Assembly (NCBI RefSeq): GCF_963169125.1 | Contig: NC_084798.1 | Coordinates: 202,053,481-202,117,480 of the forward strand | Direction of reading: 5' to 3' | Origin: Humulus lupulus | Taxonomy: Eukaryota > Streptophyta > Magnoliopsida > Rosales > Cannabaceae | DNA: 64,000 bases | Part shown: positions 1 to 11,379 of the stretch, piece after piece | How positions within the stretch are numbered: the first letter of the stretch is position 1 | How the letters are laid out: each line of letters starts with the position of its first letter | The notes under the pieces: model-generated | Told to the model about the DNA's origin: nothing | What the model saw: the letters and a program-made list of their open reading frames with translations, nothing else | The model's database searches: none | Made by a program: the position numbers and the translations under genes

Positions 1-602
1 TGAATTATTTTACTTGTGTTTAATGCTTGTGAATTCTTGATCACCATTTGCATTATCTATATGATTTTAACGTTAGATCTGAGAAGTGAATGATAAATAT
101 GCTATACTCAAATAATCATAGATTTAAATTGGACGAGGGTACCTGTATGACTTGTGTAGCTTAGGGATTACGTGTTTAATGCCTGTAATATGTTAGTTTA
201 CCATAGAGATGTAGGAGATTTCTTATTGTAGAGAATTATAAGCTTCAGTAAGAATATAATTTACAATTGTATCCGCTATCACAATAGGTAAAGGAATTCT
301 TAAATTCATATTATCAAAGCATAGGTGGATAGTTGATGAAGTTAATAACCCTAACTCTTATTACATTGAATTAATATTTTAGTATTGAGTTCTCTATTGT
401 CTAGTTTATTGTTATATTTTATTGTTTGATTGTTTTATTCCTTTACTTTTATAAATTCTGAATTCATTATTTGTCGAATCAATTAGAATTAAAAATTAAT
501 TTTTGGTAGTTAATAACAGTCTTCGTGGGAACAATACTTGATTTATAACTTTATTACTTGTTACAATTACGTGCACTTGCATAGTTCAAAATTCTCACAA
601 CA
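1..602 (+). repeat. 3' part of an LTR (solo or 3' LTR), inserted in copia A
   Basis: AT-rich sequence with no open frame, ending in ctcacaaca at 602, directly followed by in-frame copia reverse transcriptase. The last 90 bases (cgtgggaacaatacttg, then acgtgcacttgca) resemble the 3' ends of large plant gypsy or non-autonomous LTRs as I recall them. No primer site follows, so this is the outer edge of a solo LTR or of a 3' LTR whose element lies left of the window. The matching target duplication is outside the window, so the boundary is inferred only from the switch to coding sequence. Confidence 0.5.
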
Positions 603-616
603 CTTGTGTGTATAAA

Positions 617-1560
617 TATGTCAAAAGTAAAAAGGTGGTTTTCTTAGTTCCTTACGTGGATGATATTCTGCTCATTGGTAACGATGTAGAGACAATGTCA
701 AACGTTCCAAATGATGTGAAGAAGTGGTTAGCTGAAAAGTTCCAAATGAAATATTTGGGCGAAGCAAACTAAGTTATGGGAATCCAAATTGTAAGGGATA
801 TGAAGAACACGCTCTTGGCACTTTCTCAGGCTAATTATATAGATTAGGTGCTTGAAAGGTTCTCTATGGAGAATTCAAAGGTTAGTTACCGACCAAACAT
901 GGAATTACTCTTTCCAAAGAGCAATGTCTAAAGACATGAGAAAGTATCCCTATGCTTCAGCAGTTGGGAGTCTAATGTATGCTATGTTGTGTACTAGGCC
1001 TTACATATGCTATGTAGTAGGTATCAATCAAATATGTGTTTGGAACATTGGATTGCAGTAAAGCACATTCTCAAGTATCTTAGGAGAATGATAGATTATA
1101 TGCTTGTATATTCAAAGGATAACTAAACCCCACATGATACACTAATTCTGATTTCTAATCAGAAAAAGACAGTCGTAAGTCAATGTCTGGGCCAGTGTTC
1201 ACTCTTGAAGGAGGAGCTATAGTCTGGAGAAGTATTAAACAGTCAAATATTGCATATCCAACCATGGAAGCTGAGTATATAGCGACTTGTGAAGCAGCTA
1301 AGGAAGCGATTCGGCTTAGAAATTTCTACACTGATATGGAAGTAATTCCAGATATGGAAAAGCCACTAATCCTACACTGTGACAATAGTGGAGCAGTAGC
1401 TAACTCTAAGGAACCAGAAGCCACAAGAGAGGTATATAGAAAGGGAATACCATCTAGTTAGAGAGAATATGCACCAAGGTGATGTGACTTTTATGAATAT
1501 AGCGTCGGAACAGAACCTGGAAGACCCGTTTACAAAGACACTTCCTGCAGAGTCGTTTAG
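617..1560 (+). pseudogene. Copia A reverse transcriptase C-terminus and RNase H, degenerate
   Basis: Translation from about 619 gives the reverse transcriptase active-site block YVDDILLIGND, then GIQIVRDMK, SQANYID and RFSMENSK, all standard Ty1/copia positions, but with in-frame stops after GEAN and after NYID. A frame change follows (PYASAVGSLMYAMLCTRP near 945-1000), and then RNase H at 1183-1461 with WRSIKQ, MEAEYIA and HCDNSGAVA, the last being the catalytic aspartate region. The remaining C-terminal part (asEQNLEDPFTK-like, 1500-1545) is again in another frame. The YVDD motif survives, but several stops and shifts make this a dead copy. Confidence 0.9.
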
Positions 1561-1610
1561 GGGTCATGTACAGAACATGGGATTAAGGGACATGCCTAAC
1601 TTGCATTTAG

Positions 1611-1624
1611 GGCAAGTGGGAGAT
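1611..1624 (+). other. Polypurine tract of copia A
   Basis: The run ggcaagtgggagat lies directly before the TGTTAGG start of the LTR at 1625. The aagtgggaga form next to TG is the usual plus-strand primer position in plant copia elements. Confidence 0.85.
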
Positions 1625-2377
1625 TGTTAGGATTTGTGCCCTAAAAGCATGTAAAGACATTTTGTTGATTTAAATAAAAGAACAATTTTATTATATATGA
1701 ATGTCATAATTATTTTTTTTAATAATTTATATGAATATCAAGAAAATTCCATATTCATTTATGAGGATATGATCTTTTATTAGTACGAGAGAATTAAGAT
1801 CATATATAATGAATAAAATAGTTAATAACATATTACAGCAAGGAATCTTTAATGAATGGTTGCTAGTACGGTTTACTAAGCATACGGGATGAAGGTAATC
1901 TAGATTTGGATTACTAATGTGGATAGACATCATGGTAATGGTATTGTATATAAAAGAGATTATATATGACAGGACCGATATGAATTAACTATCTTTATAA
2001 ACATACTGTTTACCATAAAGAATTAATTCTTATCATAATAGAAGATCATTTGTAGATCAGTCTAAAACCTGAGTAGTCAAGAACTCATATTTGTGCTTAT
2101 TGGATCTTTTGATTCACTCGTTAAGGTTTCTAAGTATAATAAGGCTAGTGACATTTGTTCTGGAGATTCAATATCATGAATAGCTGAAAACATGATTTAC
2201 AATAATGTAATCCATACTTTCCTAACAGATAAAATATTGGTTCCCTTAAGGGTTAATTATGAAACTAAATAGTTATTGAGCTCAAATATATAATTTGATT
2301 ATAGATTAATAATTTTCTAGGGAATTAATGGTACTTAAGGAACAAGAGGTAATTAAAAGGGTAAAACAATAATTTTG
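1625..2377 (+). repeat. Copia A 3' LTR, first segment
   Basis: Begins TGTTAGGATTTGTGCCC, a common copia LTR start, and runs to the gypsy A insertion point. It continues at 11380. The two segments add up to about 2,040 bp. The segment is AT-rich and has no coding sequence. Its start resembles the reverse complement of the copia solo LTR end at 51310 (tgttggggttttatgccc), so the two are related families. Confidence 0.85.
2373..2377. other. Target-site duplication of gypsy A (left copy)
   Basis: TTTTG precedes the TGTAATGACC LTR start; the identical TTTTG follows the other LTR at 11375-11379. A 5-bp direct repeat at both outer edges shows that gypsy A inserted here intact. Confidence 0.9.
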
Positions 2378-2869
2378 TGTAATGACCCAACTATTTCTAA
2401 TATCTTGGACCATTAAAACTACTAGACATAGCTATTACTTTGAAGAGAATATACATAAGAAATATTCATAACTTTATTAAAAAAAGTCCAACGTAAATAT
2501 TTGAAATACATAAATGTGCGATATGGGATCTCATTGTCTTAAAATAAAACATAACTTTAAATTAAATGAAATTGTTTACAAAAATAAATGCAAAAAATAC
2601 ATAAAACATAATTTAAAAGACTAAAAATAACGTCGTCCTCGAATCGACAAGCAGCCCATCCATTCCATTCAGCCTCAACACACATGCCAAGCTTCCAAGA
2701 ATCCTTCCGCCTCCGTATCTATTTTCCTGCATCACACTAAAAATAAAGGAGTGAGCCTAATGCCCAGCAAGGAAAATCTACTAACAACATATAACATAAA
2801 TCATATACATAAGACTATATCATAAACATATACTATAAAACATATATCATAACTCTAACCCATAGAGAT

Positions 2870-3183
2870 GGTAAACTTTGGGGTTTGCTAGCTAAGCAAC
2901 TATAAGCCTCAAAATACATTGAGGTTTGCTAGATAAGCAACTATGAGCCCCAAGCAACATAAAAACATTGGGGTTTGCTAGCCAAGCAACTATAAGCCTC
3001 AAAATACATTGAGGTTTGCTAGCTAAGCAACTATGAGCCCCAAGCAACATAAAAACATTGGGGTTTACTAGCTAAGCAACTATAAGCCTCAAAATACATT
3101 GAGGTTTGCTAGCTAAGAAACTATAAGCCCCAAGAAACATAAAAGTATTGGGGTTTGCTATTTAAGCAACTATAAGCCCCAAA
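2870..3183. repeat. Minisatellite within gypsy A 3' LTR
   Basis: About seven tandem units of roughly 45 bp, alternating two forms: ggggtttgctagctaagcaa...agcctc and gaggtttgctagctaagcaa...agcccc. Each unit contains the dyad GCTAGC with flanking TTGCT and AAGCAA. The array recurs in the other LTR at 9640-9930 with one partial unit lost. Confidence 0.85.
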
Positions 3184-3670
3184 AAGATATATATCATAAC
3201 ATATCATAACATAACATAACATATTATAGCATAATTATAACATATAAGCATATAAAACTATCCTATTTTCCTTACCAAAAGCCGGGATATTTGGGAACAA
3301 GAACATGATTAGAATACTCCTATAAACCAACAGTAGAAAAGATGAGAATCTATAATAATAAAGATGAATATGAGAACTAAACCATCGAGAAGAAACTTAC
3401 CAAGAAGGGTCTTAAGTTTCAAGAACCTAATCAAGAATTATAAACAAGAGTTAGGATCTGAATAAACGAAACTAAATAAAACTAAAGGATTATAAAGAAC
3501 TGAACTTAGGAATAGGAATACCTTGATTGATCATATAGATTGATTTAAACCTCAACACCGAAATCACACTATATCTCAAACCCACGTGTATCTCTCTATA
3601 GTAGTACTAGCACCTTAGAGGCTCTGATCAAATGCTTGAAGAATGAAGAAAATGGCTGAGCACTAGGTCC

Positions 3671-3678
3671 TATTTATA
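3671..3678 (-). promoter_or_regulatory. TATA box of gypsy A 3' LTR
   Basis: Reverse complement reads TATAAATA followed by GG. The same box is kept in the other LTR at 10457-10464. Its position inside the LTR fits the U3/R boundary. Confidence 0.5.
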
Positions 3679-4584
3679 GAGTTTGAGAAATGAAATTATC
3701 CTATTAAAAAAAATACTTAAATCCTTAAATAAACATGATTATGACAAGTGTCATGCTCTTAATGGTTCTGGAAGATTCTAGAGTTTCTAGAACTTTCTTT
3801 TTTTAAATAAACATGATTATGACAAGTGTCATGCTCTTAGTAGTTATGGAAGGTTCTAGAGTTTCTAGATATTTCTTTTATTAAAAAAAAATACTTAATT
3901 TCATTCTAACTATAATCCAAATTTAAATTTAAAAAAAATAGAATCCTAACTTCTAACTTCCTAAATCTCGTAACTCTAAACTCACATGTAGTAAAATCAA
4001 TATAACTGAAGTTGTATGATTATGATTTAGACCATCTTTATACCGTTAGAAAGATAATTCAATTATCTACAACTTTCTTGAAATACTATTTTTCCAAATT
4101 CATAATATAACTGGGTCAAAAATAGGTCGGAAGTTACAGTACCCTAAAGTTACAGAAAATCTATTTAATTATCTAAATAACAATATAATCCACAAATATC
4201 TTAACTAACTATAAAATAACAAACTCTAATTCCCTAGGTTGATTTCGAATTTACTAAGCCCAAAATCTTATTGGGATTTTGGGCTTTATGCAGGCTCGAT
4301 CTATAACACTTTTTAATAATATCATAATTAATTTGCAATCACCTTCTTTTCCACAAACAAGGCTACTAATATCATAAACCTATAGTATACTATAATAATC
4401 ATAACTACTAAAAAAAAATTAAACCTTATGTTATAATTTATAGTCTTAAATTATAGGTTAAACTTATAAAATTCATAACTGTTGCTACGAGTTTCCAACT
4501 AAGTCCCGACTTAAACAAAAATCCACGGAATCTAACATACTACACATTAGCTAGCTAGTTAAGTGAATATTCTGAGAGTCTACA

Positions 4585-4597
4585 ATTCTCCCCCACT
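4585..4597 (-). other. Polypurine tract of gypsy A
   Basis: Reverse complement AGTGGGGGAGAAT lies directly against the 3' LTR start, where the plus-strand primer is expected. Confidence 0.85.
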
Positions 4598-4620
4598 AAA
4601 AATAATTTCGTCCCCGAAAT

Positions 4621-4941
4621 TTACTTATCAAACAATTCCGAATACCAGGCTAACATGTCTTCCTCCAACTCCCACGTCGCCTCCCGTTCGGAACTATTGC
4701 TCCATAGGACCTTAACTATCGGAATACTCTTAGACCGTAATTCTTTCATCCTTCTATCTAGGATGCTAACCGGTCGTCCCTCGTAACTCAAGTCTTCCTG
4801 GAGTGCTATTGTATCATACTTGAGGACATGAGATGGGTCTGACACATATCTACGCAGCATCGAGATGTGAAATACATTGTGACTATCTGGTAAAGCTGGA
4901 TGTAGGACTAATCTATATGCAACTGCTCCCACTTTGTCCAA
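4621..4941 (-). pseudogene. Gypsy A integrase C-terminus with chromodomain-like tail
   Basis: A 106-residue open stretch containing HNVFHISMLRRYVSDPSHV, then a segment ending VLWSNSSEREATWELEEDM. This is the usual C-terminal tail of plant chromovirus polyproteins, where the tail is thought to guide integration into chromatin (family knowledge). It is the last coding block before the polypurine tract. The frame upstream is broken near 4975, so this is a piece of the polyprotein and not a separate gene. Confidence 0.85.
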
Positions 4942-4949
4942 TATCTCAA

Positions 4950-6021
4950 AAGGACCTATAAACCTGGGACTAAGCTTGCTTTATTCCCGAACCACTTCAC
5001 ACCTTTCATAGGAGATATTTTTAAGAAGACTTGATCTCCGACTTTGAATTCCACATCACGTCGCTTGGCATCTGTATAACTTTTCTGACGGCTCTGAGCA
5101 GCGAGCATACGCTTCCTAATCAGCGCTACTGCATCCAGAGCTTCTCTAACAACTTTGGGTCCAAGTAGTTACCTTTCTCCTACCTCGTCCCAATGCAACG
5201 GTGATTGACACCTCCTTCCATAAAGTAGCTCGTAGGGTGCCATCCCGATAGTTGATTGGTAGCTATTGTTGTAGGAAAATTCTATTAGCGGCAAATACTT
5301 ACTCCATGATCCTTCGAAATCAAGCACCCAACATTTCTTCCAAAATATGTATGGTACGCTCAGACTGACCGTCTGTCTGAGGATGAAATGTCATACTATG
5401 ACTTAACTTGGTACCCATAGCTTGCTACAAGCTTCCCCAAAATCTCATGTAAACATCAATCCTCTATCAGACACTATAGTCTTAGGGATTCCATGCAGTT
5501 ATACTATCTCTTGAACATAAATGTCTGCGTATTGTTCTGCGTATTAGTCTATCTACTATTACCCAAGCTGAGTCGTGCTGCTTACTTGTTCGTGGTAGTC
5601 CTATCACAAAATCCATGGCTATGTCGTCCCATTTCCATTATGGAATATTAAGCGGTTGCAATAAGCCTGCAGACCGCTGGTGTTCTGCTTTCACTTGCTG
5701 ACATACTAAGCATTTAGACACATACTCCGCTACATCTTTCTTCATTCCTGGCCACCAATACAACACCTTGAGGTCGTGAGTCATCTTGGTTGACCCTGGG
5801 TGAACTGAGTATGGGATATTATGCGCTTCTTCTAAAATCTTCATCTTAATTCCTTGATCATTCGACACGCATACCCGATCCTTATATCTCAAGAACCCCT
5901 GTCCTGATATCGAGAAATTCGTGGCCTTACTTTCTTTAACTACATCCATACGAGATACTAATGATTCATCATGCCCTTGTGCGATCCGTATATCTTCTAA
6001 TAGACTTGACTGAATGGACAA
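4950..6021 (-). pseudogene. Gypsy A integrase, frameshifted
   Basis: The N-terminal zinc-binding module is intact at 5638-6021: HNIPYSVHPGSTKM supplies the histidines and CLVCQQVK the cysteines (HHCC). The catalytic core is scattered over several frames: the SDRG block with the second aspartate lies near 5460-5490, and HPQTDGQSERTI with the glutamate lies near 5350-5395, with stops between them. The C-terminal part (KRRDVEFKVGDQVF) is readable near 5020-5060. As it stands it could not make an active integrase. Confidence 0.85.
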
Positions 6022-6072
6022 GTTAGCCAGTTTACTAATGACTACCTCTATTATGGCATTGATCAGCTCCTG

Positions 6073-6702
6073 CTATAGTGGCTTTTCTATTCCAGCTAAC
6101 GCTGCTAGACTTCCATAACTTTTCCTACTTAGCGCATCAGCAACTATGTTTTCCTTTCTCGGGTGGTATAGAATATCGCAGTCATAATCCTTTACAAGTT
6201 CTAACCACCTGCGCTGCCTCATGTTGAGCTCCTTTTGTGTGAAGAAATACTTTAAACTTTTGTGGTCCGTATAAATCTCACACCGTTCTCCATAAAAATA
6301 ATGGCGCCAGATTTTTAATGCATATACCACTGCTACCAACTCTATATCGTGTGTTGGATAGAGTTGCTCGTATTCCTTCAACTTCCTTGGGGCGTAGGCT
6401 ATCACCTTGTCATTCTTCATCAGTACACAACCCAAACCTTGCTTCGACGCATCACAATAGACTACAAACTTGTCGTTGGGTTTCGGTACACAGAGTACTG
6501 GTGCTGAGCATAGCTTATTCTTAAGCAACTGGAAGCTCTCTTCACACTTATCCGTCCAGCTGAACCTCTGCTGTTTCCAGGTCAGGTTGGTGAGTGGAGT
6601 GGCTATCTTAGAAAAGCCCTCTACAAACCTCAGGTAATAACCTTCTAGTCCTAGAAAATTTATTACCTCGGACGCATTCTTAGGTCTTGGCCAATCCTTC
6701 AC
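6073..6702 (-). pseudogene. Gypsy A reverse transcriptase thumb and RNase H
   Basis: A 209-residue open frame, the longest in gypsy A. It begins in the connection region ([20 protein letters not shown]), followed by RNase H with [15 protein letters not shown] (first aspartate), [16 protein letters not shown] (glutamate), [12 protein letters not shown] and a tail ADALSRK. The four acidic RNase H positions look present. It is part of the polyprotein. The upstream reverse transcriptase is in the next block after a short break with stops near 6812. Confidence 0.9.
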
Positions 6703-6810
6703 TTCCTCTATCTTAGATGGGTCTACAGCAACTCCTTCTTTGGATACTATGTGCCCGAGGAACGCTACTTGCGACAGCCAAAATTCGCACTTCTTGATCT
6801 TGGCATAAAG

Positions 6811-7500
6811 CTAATGCTCCTTCATTTGTAACAAGGTCAACCTTAAATGTTCCTCGTGCTCGACTTCGTCCTTTGAATACACCAAGATATCGTTGATGAA
6901 CACTACAATGAATTTGTCCAAATAATCCTTGAAGACCATATTCATTAAATCCATGAATGCGGCTGGAGCGTTGGTAAGACCGAAAGACATAACTAGAAAC
7001 TCGTAATGTTCATAATGAGTTCTAAAAACTGTCTTAGGAATATCCTCTTCCCATACCTTGAGCTGGTGATACCGGGACCGTAGATCAATATTTGAAAACA
7101 CGGTTGCCCCTCGAAGTTGATCAAACAAGTCGTCAATTCGGTGTAGCAGGTACTTATCCTTAATTGTCACCTTATTCAGCTCGTGGTAATCTATGCACAT
7201 CTGCATACTTCCATCCTTCTTCCTCACAAATAGAATCGGTGCTCCCCATGGAGAATGGCTTGGTCTAACGAAACCCAAGTCTAAGAGTTCTTGTAGCTAC
7301 GTCTTTAACTCCTTGAGTTAGGTAGGTGCCATCCGATATGGTGCCTTGGAGATAGGCTCGGTGCTCAGTACTAGATCGATTGTGAAGTCAATTTCCCGAG
7401 TCGGCGACAACCCTGGTAAGTCATCAAGAAATACTTCTGGGAATTCCTTTATAATGCGGATATCTCCAAACTTTAATGGTGATTCCTTTACCACATCCAT
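6811..7500 (-). pseudogene. Gypsy A reverse transcriptase, active site mutated
   Basis: Contains the linker PYRMAPT (7318-7500), then [56 protein letters not shown] and FINDILVYS. The last is the place of the canonical Y-I/V-D-D box, with the first catalytic aspartate replaced by asparagine. A stop near 7305 separates the linker from the palm. RSRYHQ replaces the usual RSGYHQ. The enzyme is predicted inactive even if the frame were open. Confidence 0.9.
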
Positions 7501-7559
7501 GACGCTGGCTAAGAATGCATGAGAGATGAAATAAGCGGTGTGCGTAGCCCTGAAACTTT

Positions 7560-7900
7560 CCCATAAAGCATAGTCTCTGACTGTCAGGATTCTCGAATAT
7601 CACTTTCTTACGTCTGCAGTCGATGGTTGTGCCATGCCTCGTTAGTCAATCCATTCCAAGTATCACATCGAAGTCTTTGATTTCTAGTTCTATCAGGTCT
7701 CCTTCTAGTTCTACGTCCTCAATTTTGATCGGTACGCCTCGTACTATCCGTGATGATAGAACTACTTCACCCGAAGGCAACTATATTACAAACCTAGTTC
7801 TACAAGGTTTGTCTAACTTCTCTATCATTCCTAATGAAATATACATGTATGTTGTTCCCAAATCAAACAATACTAGATCATATACTATCAAGGATCTGAC
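7560..7900 (-). pseudogene. Gypsy A aspartic protease remnant
   Basis: Minus-strand translation gives DVILGMDWL and a following RHGTTIDC, the conserved C-terminal half of the plant gypsy protease, plus an internal stop. The start of the domain with the DSGA catalytic motif is not cleanly readable. The plus-strand open frames across this stretch are antisense shadows. Confidence 0.7.
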
Positions 7901-8001
7901 ATGTGACTGGTTTGTTACTAGCATGGGCTCCTCCTTGGGTCAAGGCAAAAACTTTGGTCTGGAACCATCATATTGTCCATTTTCTCCTCTTGCTTGAGCT
8001 A

Positions 8002-8466
8002 GGGACACCGCCTCCTTTGGTGACCTTCCTGACCACAGTTGAAGCATCCTTTGGTGTTTACACGACATTCCCCAAGATGTTTCTTTTGGCATTTGGAGCA
8101 TTGCAGGTATTCTACATAACCAAGCCTATCACTTGTTCGTACTCTTTTGTCATTATTGGCCTGCTTATTATCAGAATGCCTTCTCTTCTGCCTATTATTG
8201 TTGTTATGCTAAGAATGTGGTTGCGGCTGAGGTTGTTGTCGTTGTTGCAGCAGCAATTCCTCCACTTGCTATCGTAGTCTGGCAATTTTTGCAATGTTGT
8301 CAACCAACGGTGGCAGCGCACTTTCATTAGTAGCAGCATTGGTTGCATGCCTTCCCCTTCTTCGAACTGGAGGGGCTTCATAAGTCTTAGGAGCGACGTT
8401 GGAGGCATTGGCATTGGTGCGAGTAGACCTTCTAAGCGACATCTTCGACAAAGTTCTAATAGTCAA
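8002..8466 (-). pseudogene. Gypsy A gag with the capsid core missing
   Basis: The start is probably the ATG at 8440-8442 (MSLRRSTRTNAN) or the in-frame one at 8466. The N-terminus runs on to VDNIAKIARLR and then through Q- and N-rich sequence straight to two zinc knuckles at 8002-8100: CSKCQKKHLGEC (CX2CX3HX3C) and CFNCGQEGHQRRRC (CX2CX4HX4C). The retrotransposon gag (capsid) domain that normally lies between them, about 200 residues, is absent, so a large in-element deletion removed it. Confidence 0.75.
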
Positions 8467-9123
8467 TGTAACATATTAGAACTTACCCTAATAGGCTCTG
8501 AGGCAAAACTTAATCTAAGCAAACATAACTCGGACCTATTAATTATGATTTCTTATGAAAAAAATTATATAAGCCTTCTTTATCATTAAGGTGTGTTTCT
8601 ATACTTAGAAAAATAAGCCATCTTTATTATTTTCTAAGTCTATTTCTAATCATCCTATATGACTTAATTCTCAGGCTCGAAACTTGTCGTTGTTCCAAAG
8701 TTAACCATATTGAGGGAGGGCTGGGATCAATAAAGTCGTTCCCACTACTATGGCCCCCTGTCTCTCAATATAGAACTCGGTCCATTGATTTGTATCCACC
8801 TTCACCGAACTTGGTAATTATTTATTAAATTTATTATTTATTATGATTGTAAAAAAAAATCAAACTCATACATGTCATAAAAAATAACAATGATATTTAT
8901 TTGGAAAAATGTTTTCACTCTATACAATCATAAATGCAAAGATAATAAATAAAATAAATAAAGAAAATAAATTAATTTACAAATATTCTTAACTGAAAAC
9001 ATAAGGGCTAAAACATTAACTAAACACATAATCATAACAACTATAACATAAACACTTACATTGGCGGTTAGATTCAGAGCTTGAGCGTGTGTATCAAGGA
9101 GAACTTCATGCAAATGGACCGTT
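8467..9123 (-). other. Gypsy A untranslated leader
   Basis: Between primer site and gag start. AT-rich with no convincing frame. A C/T-rich patch around 8690-8790 is the only compositional change. I see no other feature. Confidence 0.6.
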
Positions 9124-9137
9124 GCTCTGATACCAAC
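9124..9137 (-). other. Gypsy A primer-binding site
   Basis: Reverse complement GTTGGTATCAGAGC directly follows the 5' LTR end. TGGTATCAGAGC is the complement of the plant initiator methionine tRNA 3' end, the usual primer for this group. Confidence 0.88.
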
Positions 9138-11374
9138 TGTAATGACCCAACTATTTCTAAGATCTTGGACCATTAAAACTACTAGACATAGCTACTACTT
9201 TGAAGAGAACATACATAAGAAATATTCATAACTTTATTAAAAAAAACTCCAAAGTAAATATTTGAAATACATAAATGTGCGATATGGGATCCCATTGTCT
9301 TAAAATAAAACATAACTTTAAATTAAATGAAATCGTTTACAAAACTAAATGCGGAAAATACATAAAAACATAATTTAAAAGACTAAAAATAACGTCGTCC
9401 TCAAATCGACAAGCAGCCCATCCATTCCATTTAGCCTCAACACACATGCCAAGCTTCCAAGAATCCTTCCGCCTCCGTATCTATTTTCCTGCATCACACT
9501 AAAAATAAAGGAGTGAGCCTAATGCCCAGCAAGGAAAATCTACTAACAACATATAACATAAATCATATACATAAGACTATATCATAAACATATAATATAA
9601 AATATATATCATAACTCTAACCCATGAAGATGGTAAACTTTGGGGTTTGCTAGCTAAGCAACTATAAGCCTCAAAATACATTGAGGTTTGTTAGCTAAGC
9701 AACTATGAGCCCCAAGCAACATAAAAACATTGGGGTTTGCTAGCCAAGCAACTATAAGCCTCAAAATACATTGAGGTTTGCTAGCTAAGCAACTATGAGC
9801 CCCAAGCAACATAAAAACATTGGGGTTTACTAGCTAAGCAACTATAAGCCTCAAAATACATTGAGGTTTGCTAGCTAAGAAACTACAAGCCCCAAGAAAC
9901 ATAAAAGTATTGGGGTTTGCTATTTAAGCACATATATATCATAACATAACATAACATAGCATATTATAGCATAATTATAACATATAAGCATATAAAACTA
10001 TCCTATTTTCCTTACCAAAAGCCAGGATATTTGGGAACAAGAACGAGATTAGAATACTCCTATAAACCAACAGTAGAAAAGATGAGAATCTCTAAGAATA
10101 AAGATGAATATGAGAACTAAACCATCGAGAAGAAACTTACCAAGAAAGGTCTTAAGTTTCAAGAACCTAATCAAGAATCATAAACAAAAGTTAGGATCTG
10201 AATAAACGAAACTAAAGAAAACTAAGGAATTATAAAGAACTGAACTTAGGAATATGAATACCTTGGTTGATCTTATATATTGATTTAAACCTCAACACCG
10301 AAATCACACTATATCTCACTTCCCAAGTGTTTAGAAAGCTTAGAATGATAAAGCTTTTATCCCAAACCCAAGTGTATCTCTCTATAGTAGTACTAGCACC
10401 TTAGAGGCTCTCATCAAATGCTTGATGAATGAAGAAAATGGCTGAGCACTAGTACCTATTTATAGAGTTTGAGAAGTGAAATTACCCTATTAAAAAAAAT
10501 ACTTAAATCCTTAAATAAACATGATTATGACAAGTGTCATGCTCTTAATGGTTCTGGAAGATTCTAGAGTTTCTAGAACTTTCTTTTTTAAATAAACATG
10601 ATTATGACAAGTGTCATGCTCTTAGTGGTTATGGAAGGTTCTAGAGTTTCTATATCTTTCTTTTATTTAAAAAAAATACTTAATTTCATTCTAACTATAA
10701 TCCAAATTTAAATTTAAATAAAATAGAATCCTAACTTCTAACTTTCTAAATCTCGTAACTCTAAACTTACCTGTAGTAAAATTAACTTAACTGGATTTGT
10801 ATGATTATGATTTAGACCATCTTTATACCGTTAGAAAGATAATTCAATTATCTACAACTTTCTTGAAATACTATTTTTTGAAATTCATAATATAACTGGG
10901 TCAAAAATAGGTCAAAAGTTACAGTACCCTAAAGTTACGAAAAATCTATTTAATTATCTAAATAACAACCTAATCTACAAATATCTTAACTAACCATAAA
11001 ATAACAAACTCTTATTCCCTAGGCTGATTTCGAATTTACTAAGCTCAAAATCTTATTGGGCTTTTGGGCTTTATGCAGGCTCGATCCATAACACTTTTTA
11101 ATAATATCATAATTAATTTGCAATCACCCCCTTTTCCACAAACAAGGCTACTAATATCATAAACCTATGATATACTATAATAATCATAACTACTAAAAAA
11201 AATTAAACCTTATGTTATAATTTATATTCTTAAACTCTAGGTTAAACTTATAAAATTCATAACTGTTGCTACGAGTTTCAAACTAAGTCCCGACTTGAAC
11301 CAAAATCCATGGAATCTAACATACTTCAAACTAATACTATCTAGCTAGTTAAGTAAATATTCTGGGACTCTGCA
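9138..11374 (-). repeat. Gypsy A 5' LTR
   Basis: Begins tgtaatgaccc and ends gactctgca on the plus strand. Homologous to 2378-4584 throughout, including the minisatellite (9640-9930) and the TATA box (10457-10464). It is 30 bp longer overall, with an extra segment at about 10318-10372. The flanking TTTTG duplication lies at 11375-11379. Confidence 0.93.
9640..9930. repeat. Minisatellite within gypsy A 5' LTR
   Basis: The same alternating units of about 45 bp as in the partner LTR. The last unit is shorter, jumping from tatttaagcac straight to the atatatcata tail. The size difference between the two LTRs shows repeat turnover after insertion. Confidence 0.85.
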
Positions 11375-11379
11375 TTTTG

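Larger units (their letters stand above)
2378..4584 (-). repeat. Gypsy A 3' LTR
   Basis: Begins tgtaatgaccc and ends gagtctaca on the plus strand, giving TG...CA ends on both strands. It matches 9138-11374 over its whole length. Differences include the size of the minisatellite and a segment of about 55 bp near 10318-10372 that is present only in the other LTR. A minus-strand TATAAATA lies at 3671-3678. Confidence 0.93.
2378..11374 (-). mobile_element. Ty3/gypsy retrotransposon A, structurally complete, reverse orientation
   Basis: About 9.0 kb, bounded by LTRs of about 2.2 kb (2378-4584 and 9138-11374) and a perfect TTTTG duplication. Read on the minus strand the order is 5' LTR, primer site, gag remnant, zinc knuckles, protease, reverse transcriptase, RNase H, integrase, a chromodomain-like C-terminus, polypurine tract and 3' LTR. 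This is the gypsy order, and the integrase tail points to a chromovirus of the Tekay/Del type (inference). Coding regions carry frameshifts and stops, and most of the gag core is missing. The LTRs are similar but clearly diverged, with indels. Confidence 0.95.

Noticed and set aside
2870..3183. CRISPR-like alternation of repeats and spacers
   Set aside because: Units are tandem without unique spacers, the sequence is plant, and the array lies inside an LTR.
7623..8277. Plus-strand open frames of 124 residues
   Set aside because: They lie antisense to the gypsy A protease and gag on the minus strand, where recognisable motifs are found.
9124..9137. tRNA-like sequence ggtatcagagc (also at 15009, 48539 and 63541)
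   Set aside because: These are LTR-adjacent primer-binding sites complementary to the initiator Met tRNA 3' end, not tRNA genes; no cloverleaf surrounds them.
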